Origin: Hirschia litorea
Lineage (GTDB): Bacteria; Pseudomonadota; Alphaproteobacteria; Caulobacterales; Hyphomonadaceae
DNA length: 64,000 bases
Reading direction: 5' to 3'
Assembly (NCBI RefSeq): GCF_042665075.1
Contig: NZ_JBHTBR010000002.1
Span: forward strand, 186,001-250,000
Shown: in pieces, positions 8,842 through 17,536 of the stretch
How positions within the stretch are numbered: position 1 is the stretch's first letter
Layout: every line of letters begins with the position of its first letter
Position numbers and translations under genes: made by a program
Notes under the pieces: generated by a model
Told to the model about the DNA's origin: nothing
The model's input: only the letters and a program-made list of their open reading frames with translations
Database searches by the model: none

Positions 8842-9636
8842 TTAGAGCCCCAATTGTACGAATAAAGATGTAAGCACATAGTTGGAGGCAAGGATCAGAA
8901 CAGCGCCAGATACAACGGCAAGCGTCGCTGCTCGTCCTACTCCGCCAGCACCGCCCTTGGAGTTGTTACCTTGATAACAGCCCATTATTGCAATGATTGC
9001 TCCGAAAACAGCAGCTTTAATCAAACCTGTTGCAACATCACTAGGGGTGACGAAATCGAGTGTGTTACGAAGATATATGGTTCCATTGAAGTCTAGCGCA
9101 CCGACACTCACGAGCCAGCCGCCCATAACGCCAATGATATCTGCGACAAGCACAAGAAGGGGTAGGGTAAGCGTGGCAGCTATGACCCGAGGCGCAAACA
9201 AGTAGCGTTCGGGTTTGGCTGAAAGCGTATGAAGCGCATCAATTTGCTCGGTAACGCGCATCGCTCCAATTTCCGCAGCGATCCCAGCACCGACACGTCC
9301 TGCAAGCATCAAGCTTGCGAATGCTGGTCCGAGCTCACGTGTAATACCGAGGACGACAATATTAGGAACGAATTGCTCGGCGTTAAAGCGTGAACCACCT
9401 GTATAAATATTTAAAGCTAAAGCTGCACCAATGAAGACTGCTGTTAGCCCCACCACGGGCAAGGAGTAGAAGCCTATTTGTACACACTGACGCAAAACTT
9501 CGCGGATGTAGATAACGGGAGTGAGACAGGCCCATAAGGTACGACCAGCAAAAATAGTTAGACGTCCAACTTCTTTACTTGTCGCAAGAACCATGCGCCC
9601 GATAGCTGCAAATGGATTAAATAGTGCAAGGCTCAT
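8842..9636 (-). CDS. mlaE: Phospholipid ABC transporter permease MlaE
   Basis: A 264-residue permease of the MlaE/TrnL family with five or six hydrophobic helices. Family blocks seen are ELGPAFASLMLAGRVGAGIA followed by AEIGAMRVTEQIDAL, and a late GCYQGNNSKGGAGGVGRAAT. It pairs with MlaF, encoded 3 bp downstream, to form the inner-membrane part of a lipid transporter that helps keep outer-membrane asymmetry. No strong ribosome site is visible upstream. It is preceded by alr on the same strand, 31 bp away. Confidence 0.9.
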   Translation of the reverse strand: MSLALFNPFAAIGRMVLATSKEVGRLTIFAGRTLWACLTPVIYIREVLRQCVQIGFYSLPVVGLTAVFIGAALALNIYTGGSRFNAEQFVPNIVVLGITRELGPAFASLMLAGRVGAGIAAEIGAMRVTEQIDALHTLSAKPERYLFAPRVIAATLTLPLLVLVADIIGVMGGWLVSVGALDFNGTIYLRNTLDFVTPSDVATGLIKAAVFGAIIAIMGCYQGNNSKGGAGGVGRAATLAVVSGAVLILASNYVLTSLFVQLGL

Positions 9637-9667
9637 TTAAGGCTCACCCTTGTATAAATATGTGTCC

Positions 9668-10807
9668 TTACGAGGACTGTTCTGGTTGTTCATATACACG
9701 TGGTATACGCGTTCCCAAACATGTTAAAAGTTCATAGCTTGCTGTCACGCCAGCACGCGCTTGTTCTTCTATGTTGGCGTGTTGCCCTAGAAACTCAACT
9801 CTGTCCAGAATTGAGGTGTCTGATGGCGCATTTGTGATATCTAATGTAATTAAATCCATAGAGACGCGGCCCACGATCGGACACCGCACGCCCTTTATAT
9901 AGCCAAATCCATAATTGGATAATGAGCGCAACATTCCATCAGCATATCCAAGTGCAACAGTGCCAAGCCTTTGATTTGGTTTTACCGGTAATGTCGCACC
10001 ATAACCAATCGTCGCATCTTCAAAATGTTCCGGTGAGAATATGTTCAGAAGCGGCGCTGTAAGCGTGATTGCGTGTTTTGGCGTAAATACATTTGCGCGC
10101 GAATATCCGCCGTAAAGCCCGATGCCTGGGCGTGTTAGGTCAAATGTAAAGTCTTTACCCAAGCAAATGCCCGCAGAATTGCAGAGTGATTTTTGTGCTT
10201 GAGGCCAAACTGCGGCGACTTTTTTAAACAATTCTAATTGCCGCGCATTCATAGGGTGTTCTGGAGTATCTGCACATGCAAGATGGCTCATGACCCAACC
10301 AATGCGTCCTTCAGGTAAGATGTCTTTTGCGTCTGCAATGTCCTTAATTTGCAAACCAAGGCGGTTCATACCGGTATCTATATGCAATGCTGCGGGGAAG
10401 GGAGCGTTAGCTTTTTGCCATAGTTTTAATTGTTCTAGCGAATTTAGAACGGGCACGATATCCTGAGATATCACGATATCGACATTGTCTTGTTGCAAAC
10501 CGTGGAACAGAAATACCAAAGCCAGCGGTCCCACCGCTTTTCTTATTTCTGTTGCTTCATTGGTATGTGCTGTAAAAAAAGTACGACATCCTGCCTCGTA
10601 TAATGCCTGTGCGATTTTTGTTGCTCCAAGGCCATAAGCATTTGCTTTGACGACAACACCTGTTTCCGCAGATCCACTTAGTTTTGCGAGTGTATGCCAA
10701 TTGGCGACTATATTCTGCAAATGAATTGTCGAAGATGGGCTCGAAGATGAAATCATCGAGTTAGAATCAGTCGAGTTATGGAGCGCGTTTGTCATAGTAG
10801 GAGTCAT
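9668..10807 (-). CDS. alr: Alanine racemase
   Basis: Alanine racemase supplies D-alanine for peptidoglycan and uses PLP. The PLP lysine lies in VVVKANAYGLG (K54). The C-terminal beta domain carries GRVSMDLITLDI and GYGATLPVKPNQRLGTVALG, and the length (379) is close to the usual 360-370. There are two in-frame ATGs at the start, 10807 and 10795, neither with a clear ribosome site. The serine-rich first 26 residues are poorly conserved in style, so the exact start is uncertain. It lies between dnaB and mlaE, all leftward. Confidence 0.93.
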   Translation of the reverse strand: MTPTMTNALHNSTDSNSMISSSSPSSTIHLQNIVANWHTLAKLSGSAETGVVVKANAYGLGATKIAQALYEAGCRTFFTAHTNEATEIRKAVGPLALVFLFHGLQQDNVDIVISQDIVPVLNSLEQLKLWQKANAPFPAALHIDTGMNRLGLQIKDIADAKDILPEGRIGWVMSHLACADTPEHPMNARQLELFKKVAAVWPQAQKSLCNSAGICLGKDFTFDLTRPGIGLYGGYSRANVFTPKHAITLTAPLLNIFSPEHFEDATIGYGATLPVKPNQRLGTVALGYADGMLRSLSNYGFGYIKGVRCPIVGRVSMDLITLDITNAPSDTSILDRVEFLGQHANIEEQARAGVTASYELLTCLGTRIPRVYEQPEQSS

Positions 10808-10868
10808 GCCAGCCCAATTAGTCTGATTTTATGGCAAGCGCGACCCCTACTTGAATTATAATCGATTA

Positions 10869-12464
10869 TTATTCGTCGTCATCAAAGTCATTTGAGCGGA
10901 AAGCTGGTGCCAAATTTCCAAAACGAACACGATTTGAATCGAAGGCGAGTTCAACTTTACCAATTGGTCCGTGCCGTTGCTTGGCGATAATGACTTCAGC
11001 TTTTCCAGCTTTAGATTCCATGCGTTCTTTCCATGCGAGGAAATTTTCGTTGTTCTCGTCTGGCTCTTGTCGTTCCAGATAATAGCTCTCACGATAAACG
11101 AACATCACCATATCCGCATCTTGCTCGATCGAACCTGATTCACGAAGGTCTGACAATTGTGGACGCTTATCATCACGTTCTTCCACTTTACGAGAAAGCT
11201 GGGAGAGGGCGATAACAGGGATAGCCAATTCTTTAGCGAGTGATTTCATCGCCATCGTGATCTGAGATACTTCCTGCACACGGCTATCGGATTTAGCTCC
11301 GGCTGCAGCCGTCACTAGCTGAAGATAGTCAATGACAAGAAGGTCTAACCCATGGCTACGTTGTAAACGACGTGCACGTGCCGCAAGCTGAGATATTGAG
11401 ATCCCCCCAGTATCATCAATATGAAGAGGAATACGTTCAATTTCTTTCGCTGCTTCCCTTAGGCGTGCATAATCGCGTTCATCCATATCACCACGACGGA
11501 TTTTGTCTGATGGAACGCAAGACACATCCGCAAGAATACGTCCAGCAAGCTGATCTGCTGACATCTCAAGAGAGTAGAAGCCGACAACGCCGCCTTGAAC
11601 ACTCTTATAGCTATCGTCAGGTTGTTTTTCACGAACGCAAGCTTGAGCAACATTGAATGCAATATTCGTTGCTAGAGCTGTTTTACCCATGGAAGGGCGT
11701 CCAGCGAGAATCAACAAGTCGGAGCGGTGAAGTCCACCTATTTTTTGGTCAAGATCATCCAATCCCGTAGAGATACCAGAGAGGCCACCGTCTGATTGAT
11801 AGGCGACTGTGGCATGCTCGATGGATGTTGCCACCGCTTGCTCAAAAGAAACAAATCCACCCTGTGCTGTTCCTCGTTCTGCAAGTGCAAAAAGTTGTTT
11901 CTCAGCAGATTCGATTTGACCCGCACCATCCATTTCGCCATCACTTTTGGCTGCGCTTTGGACAATCATCGAACCAATTTGCATTAGCTCACGCCGGATG
12001 GCCAGATCACGAATCAGACGTGCATAGTCAACAATCTCCGGACCAAAAGCACTCGAATCTAGAAGTGTCGTGAGGTATTGAGCGCCACCGATATCTGCAA
12101 ATACACCATCACTTTCAAAATGTTCCATCAAGGTCACACCGTCAGCGACGCGACCTTTCATAATCATAACTTGCGCAGTTTCGTAGATTCGCTGATTGGC
12201 AGGTGCGTAAAAATCACTGCCTTGTAATAGGTCACCAACACGCTGATAAGCGTTGTTGTCGTATAGAATCGCCCCCAGAACAGCCATTTCAGCGGCTAGA
12301 TTGTGAGGCTCGTCAACGTTAATCCCTTTATCACGCGATTTTTCGGCAGAAGAGGGATGCGCAATTACATCTGCAAGCGGTGCATTGTCGGCTAATGCGA
12401 CTTCATCAGGTGTGTTGTCGCGAAAGTCGTCAGCTGAATATTCTGGAATGTCATCTTGGGTCAT
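10869..12464 (-). CDS. dnaB: Replicative DNA helicase DnaB
   Basis: DnaB is the hexameric helicase that unwinds DNA at the replication fork. The protein has 531 residues, longer than the usual 450-500 because of an acidic N-terminal extension of about 50 residues before the DnaB N-terminal domain (PHNLAAEMAVLGAILYDNNA). The RecA-like core holds Walker A GRPSMGKTALATNIA, Walker B LDLLVIDYLQLV and the arginine-finger region KQRHGPIGKVELAF. No intein is present. The upstream region carries a 17-bp palindrome. The gene lies between alr and the rpsF-rpsR-rplI operon, which in many bacteria is also a neighbour. Confidence 0.96.
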   Translation of the reverse strand: MTQDDIPEYSADDFRDNTPDEVALADNAPLADVIAHPSSAEKSRDKGINVDEPHNLAAEMAVLGAILYDNNAYQRVGDLLQGSDFYAPANQRIYETAQVMIMKGRVADGVTLMEHFESDGVFADIGGAQYLTTLLDSSAFGPEIVDYARLIRDLAIRRELMQIGSMIVQSAAKSDGEMDGAGQIESAEKQLFALAERGTAQGGFVSFEQAVATSIEHATVAYQSDGGLSGISTGLDDLDQKIGGLHRSDLLILAGRPSMGKTALATNIAFNVAQACVREKQPDDSYKSVQGGVVGFYSLEMSADQLAGRILADVSCVPSDKIRRGDMDERDYARLREAAKEIERIPLHIDDTGGISISQLAARARRLQRSHGLDLLVIDYLQLVTAAAGAKSDSRVQEVSQITMAMKSLAKELAIPVIALSQLSRKVEERDDKRPQLSDLRESGSIEQDADMVMFVYRESYYLERQEPDENNENFLAWKERMESKAGKAEVIIAKQRHGPIGKVELAFDSNRVRFGNLAPAFRSNDFDDDE

Positions 12465-12488
12465 GGCAGCGATATTAACCTTTATTCG

Positions 12489-12505
12489 AGGTAAAATCTT
12501 TACCT
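12489..12505. repeat. 17-bp palindrome in the dnaB leader
   Basis: AGGTAAA-ATC-TTTACCT is a perfect palindrome 25 bp upstream of the dnaB start. It could be an operator or a small leader hairpin. No regulator can be assigned. Confidence 0.4.
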
Positions 12506-12593
12506 TATTTTTACTGATTCACAAGTTTGCGGCTTCTGTGGAGAAGTCGTGAACAGATGAGAACATTTTTTATGATAGCTGAAATTTAGGCAC

Positions 12594-12623
12594 AAAAAAG
12601 GGAGCCTGATTAAAGGCTCCCTT
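12594..12623 (-). terminator. Intrinsic terminator of the rpsF-rpsR-rplI operon
   Basis: On the minus strand a 10-bp stem AAGGGAGCCT / AGGCTCCCTT closes a 6-base loop and is followed by TTTTTT when read leftward. It is placed 23 bp after the rplI stop, so it ends the ribosomal protein operon. Confidence 0.85.
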
Positions 12624-12645
12624 AAATTTTGTGATCAAAGAGAGA

Positions 12646-13239
12646 TTAAAGCTCTTCGTCTACATCACCACGTTGTGCAGCTGCTTCACGAGAGGCGCGA
12701 GCCATCTCTTGAGCTTGTGCATCTGCTTCAGCACGGGATGCTTCAAGTGTTGCTTCAATAACGTTTTCACCAGCAACTTGGCGTTCAGCTTCATCTTCTG
12801 AACGGGCAATGTTAACTGAGATTGTGATAACGACTTCAGCGTGAAGACGGATTTTGACTTCATACAAACCAATTTTCTTAATTGGTTGGTTTAGGTCAAC
12901 TTGGTTACGCGCAATGTCGTGGCCAAGTGTTTTTGCGTGCTCTGAAATGTCACGGGCAGAAACAGAACCGTATAGGAAACCAGTGTCACTTGATTGGCGG
13001 ATCAATGTGTATGATGCACCATCAATGTTTTCACCAGCAACACGTGCTTCTTCACGTTTAGCAGCGTTACGCGCTTCGATGTGTTCACGCTCTGCTTCAA
13101 AACGAGCTTTGTTAGCAGCATTTGCCAAAAGAGCTTTGTTTTGTGGAAGCAAGAAGTTACGTGCGAAACCGTTTTTTACATTTACAACATCACCGATGTC
13201 GCCAAGCTTTTCGATACGCTCAAGGAGAATAATGTTCAT
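12646..13239 (-). CDS. rplI: 50S ribosomal protein L9
   Basis: L9 binds 23S rRNA near the L1 stalk. The N-terminal domain opens MNIILLERIEKLGDIGDVVN and continues NGFARNFLLPQNKA, the family signature. A long connecting helix and a C-terminal domain follow. At 197 residues it is longer than the ~150-residue E. coli protein because of a C-terminal tail rich in Ala, Glu and Arg, as is common in alphaproteobacteria. It is the last gene of rpsF-rpsR-rplI, with a 13-bp gap after rpsR and a terminator downstream. Confidence 0.97.
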   Translation of the reverse strand: MNIILLERIEKLGDIGDVVNVKNGFARNFLLPQNKALLANAANKARFEAEREHIEARNAAKREEARVAGENIDGASYTLIRQSSDTGFLYGSVSARDISEHAKTLGHDIARNQVDLNQPIKKIGLYEVKIRLHAEVVITISVNIARSEDEAERQVAGENVIEATLEASRAEADAQAQEMARASREAAAQRGDVDEEL

Positions 13240-13252
13240 AAATTTATCTCCC

Positions 13253-13513
13253 TTATTTCACAGCATATGGCAAAAGAGCCAAGTGACGTGCGCGTTTGAT
13301 AGCTTGTGCTAGTTTACGCTGTTTCTTGTGGCTTACTGCAGTAATACGTGCAGGAACGATTTTCCCTTTTTCAGAGATGTAACGCTGTAGAAGTTTTACA
13401 TCTTTAAAGTCGAGTGCAGGAGCTGCATCACCTGAAAATGGGCAAACCTTACGACGGCGACCGAATGGACGACGTGAAGGAATGTTTGAAATGTTTAGTT
13501 TTTGCTGGGCCAT
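13253..13513 (-). CDS. rpsR: 30S ribosomal protein S18
   Basis: S18 forms a dimer with S6 on the 30S platform. The 86 residues contain the family core RPFGRRRKVCPFSGDAAPALDFKDVKLLQRYISE, which spans about residues 15-47, followed by GKIVPARITAVSHKKQRKLAQAIKRARHLALLP. The start is 2 bp after the rpsF stop, so the two partner proteins are made together. Confidence 0.97.
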   Translation of the reverse strand: MAQQKLNISNIPSRRPFGRRRKVCPFSGDAAPALDFKDVKLLQRYISEKGKIVPARITAVSHKKQRKLAQAIKRARHLALLPYAVK

Positions 13514-13515
13514 GA

Positions 13516-13914
13516 TTAAGAATCCTCACGGTCACGACGTGGGCGGCGTTCACCGCGATCACGATCACCACGTTCTGGCTTGTCACCGCGATCTTTGCGA
13601 GACAATACAGCTGATGGTTCTGTTGACAATTCCTCGACGCGGATGGTCAGGAAACGAATAACATCTTCGTTGATGCGTAAGCGACGCTCAACTTCTTGGA
13701 TAGCAGCTGCTGGTCCGTCGATGTTAATAAGTGAGTAGTGACCCTTACGGGATTTGTTGATTGGGTAAGCAAGATTGCGAAGACCCCAGTACTCTGTGTT
13801 AGAAACAGTACCTTCTTTTTCAACGATAATTGCTGTGATTTCTTCAACAAGTGTTTCTACTTGCTGCTGAGAAATGTCTGGTCTAGCAATGACCACGTGT
13901 TCATAAAACGCCAT
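13516..13914 (-). CDS. rpsF: 30S ribosomal protein S6
   Basis: S6 opens with MAFYEHVVIARPDISQQQVE and has the conserved YWGLRNLAYPINKSRKGHYS segment around residues 42-62. It pairs with S18. The C-terminal tail after residue ~103 is a charged Asp/Arg/Gly run (RGDRDRGERRPRRDRED), probably disordered; tails of this kind are common in the family. A good ribosome site, AGAAGGGAA, lies just upstream. It is the first gene of the operon, and its leader is unusually structured (see the leader entry). Confidence 0.97.
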   Translation of the reverse strand: MAFYEHVVIARPDISQQQVETLVEEITAIIVEKEGTVSNTEYWGLRNLAYPINKSRKGHYSLINIDGPAAAIQEVERRLRINEDVIRFLTIRVEELSTEPSAVLSRKDRGDKPERGDRDRGERRPRRDREDS

Positions 13915-14017
13915 AGATAATTCCCTTCTAGCAATTGGCGGCGCTTAAAGGACGAAGGGCGACCTAAAAACGTCGGATCCCTGATGTCTTCAAAGGACGA
14001 AGACGGGACCGCCAATT
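13915..14017 (-). promoter_or_regulatory. Structured leader of rpsF
   Basis: The leader holds a perfect 9-bp inverted repeat AATTGGCGG / CCGCCAATT (13933-13941 and 14009-14017) that encloses 67 bases. Inside is a hairpin GTCTTC / GAAGAC (13986-14004). The 11-mer AAAGGACGAAG (plus-strand reading) occurs twice, at 13947-13957 and 13992-14002. The rpsF leaders of many bacteria carry an S6:S18-binding RNA, and this could be such an element. I could not confirm the conserved CCG loop, so the role is an inference. Confidence 0.5.
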
Positions 14018-14174
14018 TGGCGAAGCGCGCAAATAACCTATATCTGCACGCAAAGCAAGTTTTTCCTGAAAAGATATGATTACAAAGCCAACGAGTCATA
14101 TCAATGAAAATAGGAGCTTGTGCGATTGCGTTCAGGCATTTACCAAAAGAAGAAAACAAATTCGGAGTGACACA

Positions 14175-15134
14175 TTGAGCGGATACGCTTTTATCTTTCC
14201 TGGACAAGGCGCTCAGAGCGTTGGAATGGGCCAAGACCTCGCAAATACATTTCCTGCTGCTAAAGCGGTTTTTGATGAAGTTGATTCTGCATTGGGCGAG
14301 AACTTCTCAGACCTCATATGGAATGGTTCAGAAGAACAATTGACTATGACAGCTAATACGCAGCCTGCTTTGATGGCTGTTTCCATTGCTGTAATGCGTA
14401 CATTGGAGAATGAATTCAATGTTAAGCCTGCGGATGCGAAATTCGTAGCGGGGCATTCGCTGGGTGAATATTCTGCGCTTGCTGCTGTTGGTGCTATCAA
14501 ATTGGCAGATGCCGCGAAGCTGCTTCGTTTGCGCGGAGAGGCAATGCAGGATGCTGTAGCGGCTGGTGAAGGTGCTATGGCGGCTTTGTTGGGTGCTGAC
14601 CAAGAGCAGGCAGAGGCATTGGTTGAAATAGGTCGCAAAGTAGGTGCGTGTGATATTGCAAATGATAATGCACCGGGCCAAATTGTAATCTCAGGTTCCA
14701 AAGCAGCCATTGATGCTGCGTGTGCAGCGGCTGGAGATGTTGGCATTAAAAAAGCAGTTCCACTTGCTGTAAGCGCGCCTTTCCACTGCTCTTTAATGCA
14801 GCCTGCTCAGGAAAAAATGCAGATTGCCTTAGCTGATACTAAAATTATCGCACCAATGGCCCCGCTGGTCGCAAATGTGACGGCGCGTCCTACAGAGGAC
14901 CCAGAAACAATCCGTAAACAGCTTGTTGAGCAAGTAACTGGACGTGTGCGGTGGCGCGAATCTGTGGAATGGATGGCCTCTGAAGAGGGCGGAGCGCTTG
15001 ACCTAACGGTAGAAGCTGGTGCAGGCAAGGTTTTAACGACAATGAATAAACGCATTGCGCGTTCGCTTAAAGGTGTGGCTCTCAATGCGCCAGCAGACCT
15101 TGAGGCTTTCGCAAAATCGCTAGACGAGGTCTAA
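14175..15134 (+). CDS. fabD: Malonyl-CoA:ACP transacylase
   Basis: FabD moves malonyl from CoA to acyl carrier protein for fatty acid elongation. The start chosen is TTG at 14175. It has GGAG seven bases upstream and gives the usual opening before YAFIFPGQGAQSVGMG; an upstream ATG would add 33 residues unlike the family. The product has 319 residues. The nucleophile serine is in GHSLGEYSALAA, the active-site arginine follows in LLRLRGEAM, and the histidine lies in APFHCSLM. It opens the rightward fabD-fabG-acpP-fabF block, divergent from rpsF. Confidence 0.95.
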   Translation: MSGYAFIFPGQGAQSVGMGQDLANTFPAAKAVFDEVDSALGENFSDLIWNGSEEQLTMTANTQPALMAVSIAVMRTLENEFNVKPADAKFVAGHSLGEYSALAAVGAIKLADAAKLLRLRGEAMQDAVAAGEGAMAALLGADQEQAEALVEIGRKVGACDIANDNAPGQIVISGSKAAIDAACAAAGDVGIKKAVPLAVSAPFHCSLMQPAQEKMQIALADTKIIAPMAPLVANVTARPTEDPETIRKQLVEQVTGRVRWRESVEWMASEEGGALDLTVEAGAGKVLTTMNKRIARSLKGVALNAPADLEAFAKSLDEV

Positions 15135-15144
15135 AGGAATAGCC

Positions 15145-15885
15145 ATGTTTGATTTAAGTGGAAAAACAGCACTTGTAACGGGTGCGACAGGTGGCATCGG
15201 CGGACAGATCGCTAGAACACTCCATGCACAGGGTGCAACCGTCGTTCTATCTGGCACGCGTCAAGAAAAGCTTGATGTGTTAGCCCAAGAACTTGGTGAG
15301 CGTGCTCATGCTGTCGCCTGTAATCTATCGGATGCGGAAGAGACATCTGCGCTTGTTGGTAAAGCTGAAGAAGTTCTAGGCACCGGTTTAGATATTCTTG
15401 TTGCGAATGCGGGTATCACACGTGATGGGCTTCTTATGCGAATGAAGGACGAAGATTTTGAAACCGTCTTGAATGTGAATTTGCAATCTTATTTCCGACT
15501 CGCAAAATCTTGCATGCGCGGAATGATGAAACGCCGCTCAGGACGAATCATTGGGATTACAAGTATTGTTGGTGTGACTGGAAATCCAGGCCAAACAAAC
15601 TATGCTGCATCCAAGGCTGGAATGATTGGTTTTTCTAAATCACTTGCTCAGGAAGTGGCGAGTCGCAACATCACGGTGAACTGTGTTGCACCTGGATTTA
15701 TCGCGTCTCCAATGACTGATGAGCTTAATGAAGCGCAAAAAACACACATTTTAGCATCAATTCCTGCAGGTAAATTGGGTGAAGGGGCTGACATTGCAGC
15801 CGCAGTCGCTTATTTGGCCAGTAATGAAGCTGCTTACATGACAGGACAGACTCTGCATGTGAATGGCGGAATGGCTATGCTATAA
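15145..15885 (+). CDS. fabG: 3-oxoacyl-ACP reductase
   Basis: FabG reduces 3-ketoacyl-ACP with NADPH. The 246 residues show the SDR motifs TGATGGIG (residues 12-19), NAG in VANAGITRDGLL, the catalytic serine in GITSIVG, and YAASKAGMIGFSKSLA with Tyr and Lys. The C-terminus SNEAAYMTGQTLHVNGGMAM is typical of FabG. It starts 10 bp after fabD and lies upstream of acpP, so the fatty-acid context is clear. Confidence 0.95.
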   Translation: MFDLSGKTALVTGATGGIGGQIARTLHAQGATVVLSGTRQEKLDVLAQELGERAHAVACNLSDAEETSALVGKAEEVLGTGLDILVANAGITRDGLLMRMKDEDFETVLNVNLQSYFRLAKSCMRGMMKRRSGRIIGITSIVGVTGNPGQTNYAASKAGMIGFSKSLAQEVASRNITVNCVAPGFIASPMTDELNEAQKTHILASIPAGKLGEGADIAAAVAYLASNEAAYMTGQTLHVNGGMAML

Positions 15886-15924
15886 AGGCGTTAATTTCGC
15901 TTTTTAGTATGGTAAAAAAAAATA

Positions 15925-15942
15925 TGGCGTGTTAACGCGCCA
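15925..15942. other. Hairpin between fabG and acpP
   Basis: TGGCGTG-TTAA-CGCGCCA forms a 7-bp stem (one G-T pair) with a four-base loop. It is preceded on the plus strand by nine A residues, so a U tract exists only on the minus-strand transcript. On the plus strand it is probably a leader or processing hairpin ahead of the highly expressed acpP. Confidence 0.4.
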
Positions 15943-16001
15943 TTCCACTAAGGCAAGACGGGGTCTCTCCGCGAAGCCGCTAACAAAGAAGAGGTTTAGC
16001 C

Positions 16002-16235
16002 ATGGCTGACGTAATCGAACGCGTTAAGAAAATCGTGGTCGAGCGCCTGGAAGTAGACGCCGACAAAGTAGTAGAAGCAGCAACATTCCAAGAAGATCTT
16101 GGTGCTGACAGTCTTGACCTAGTTGAGCTAGTGATGGCGTTTGAGGAAGAGTTCTCAATCGAAATTCCAGATGAAGTGCAAGAGCAAATCAACTCTGTTG
16201 GTGACGCTGTTAAGTTCATCAAAGAGCGCGTTTAA
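16002..16235 (+). CDS. acpP: Acyl carrier protein
   Basis: A 77-residue acidic protein that carries growing acyl chains. The phosphopantetheine serine is S37 in LGADSLDLVELVMAFEEEF, and the C-terminal helix reads DAVKFIKERV. GAGG precedes the ATG by 8 bases. It is placed between fabG and fabF as in most proteobacteria. Confidence 0.98.
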   Translation: MADVIERVKKIVVERLEVDADKVVEAATFQEDLGADSLDLVELVMAFEEEFSIEIPDEVQEQINSVGDAVKFIKERV

Positions 16236-16249
16236 GCTTTAGATATTTG

Positions 16250-17533
16250 ATGCGCCGCGTAGTCATAACTGGTATCGGACTCACGACGCCTCTCGCCCAT
16301 GGGCGTGAAGCGACTTGGTCACGACTTATCGAGGGGAAATCTGGCGTTGGCCGGATTGACACTTTCGAGACTGATGATTTGGCTTGCCAAATTGCTGGTC
16401 AGGTTCCTTGGAAATCAGGTCGCGGCGGCGGATCAGAAGATGATCCTGCTTCGTTCGATCCGGACAAAGTCATGTCCGCTAAGGAAAGACGGCGCATTGA
16501 TGAATTTATCCTTTACGGGATGGCGGCTGCTGATGAAGCGGTCGCCGACTCCGGATGGGTTCCTGAAAGTGATGATGAAAAATTCCGTACAGGTGTTTTA
16601 ATCGGTTCAGGTATTGGAGGTCTTTCTTCAATTGCAGACACTGCTGTTGTATTGCATGAAAAAGGCCCCCGTAAGATCAGCCCTTTCTTTATTCCGGGCG
16701 CATTGATCAACCTAGTCTCCGGTCAAGTTTCCATTAAATACGGCTTTAAAGGCCCCAACCATGCTGTTGTAACAGCGTGTGCCACAGGTGCGCACGCAAT
16801 TGGTGACAGTGCGCGTTTGATCCAGTCAGGTGATGCTGACGTGATGATTGCGGGTGGTGCTGAAGCTGCTGTATGTCGCATTGGTATTGCAGGTTTTGTG
16901 GCCTGTCGTGCTATGTCGACAAGCTATAATGATGCCCCTGAAACAGCATCCCGTCCTTATGATGAAGGCCGTGATGGCTTCGTTATGGGTGAAGGTGCTG
17001 GTATAGTTGTGCTTGAAGAATATGAGCACGCAAAAGCACGTGGTGCAAAGATTTATGCCGAAGTTGCTGGGTATGGTCTTTCTGGTGACGCCTACCATAT
17101 TACGTCTCCTGATACATCGGGTAATGGTGGTGAACGTGCAATGCGTTCCGCTCTAGAAAAATCGGGCCTCACAGCTGCAGACATCGATTACGTAAACGCT
17201 CACGGTACTTCAACGCCTGCAGGTGATGAAACCGAAGTGCGTGCTGTTGAGCGTGTCCTTGGTGAGCATGCTGCAAGTGTGAATTTGTCTTCTACTAAAT
17301 CTGCTATTGGTCACCTCTTAGGGGCTGCAGGTGCGGTTGAGGCTGCTTTTTGTGCGCTTGCTATACGTGACAATATCGTGCCGCCAACGCTTAACCTTGA
17401 TAACCCTTCTTTTGATGCCACAATAAACCTCACTCCAAAGGTTGCTGTTAAGAGAGAAGTTAAGGCTGCGATTTCCAACTCATTTGGATTTGGTGGAACG
17501 AACGCAGCGATGGTTCTAAAAAAAGTAGATTAG
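16250..17533 (+). CDS. fabF: 3-oxoacyl-ACP synthase II
   Basis: FabF condenses malonyl-ACP with acyl-ACP. The 427 residues show the nucleophile cysteine in VVTACATGAHAIGD, the two histidines in NAHGTSTPAGDE and KSAIGHLLGAAGAVEA, and the closing SFGFGGTNAAMVLKK. The ATG at 16250 gives the family-typical MRRVVITGIGL; a TTG one codon upstream is the alternative. It is followed 3 bp later by mltG. Confidence 0.96.
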   Translation: MRRVVITGIGLTTPLAHGREATWSRLIEGKSGVGRIDTFETDDLACQIAGQVPWKSGRGGGSEDDPASFDPDKVMSAKERRRIDEFILYGMAAADEAVADSGWVPESDDEKFRTGVLIGSGIGGLSSIADTAVVLHEKGPRKISPFFIPGALINLVSGQVSIKYGFKGPNHAVVTACATGAHAIGDSARLIQSGDADVMIAGGAEAAVCRIGIAGFVACRAMSTSYNDAPETASRPYDEGRDGFVMGEGAGIVVLEEYEHAKARGAKIYAEVAGYGLSGDAYHITSPDTSGNGGERAMRSALEKSGLTAADIDYVNAHGTSTPAGDETEVRAVERVLGEHAASVNLSSTKSAIGHLLGAAGAVEAAFCALAIRDNIVPPTLNLDNPSFDATINLTPKVAVKREVKAAISNSFGFGGTNAAMVLKKVD

Positions 17534-17536
17534 TCT

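Noticed and set aside
14213..14746. 177-codon open frame on the minus strand
   Set aside because: Antisense to fabD, Ala/Ser-rich product typical of a mirrored coding frame.
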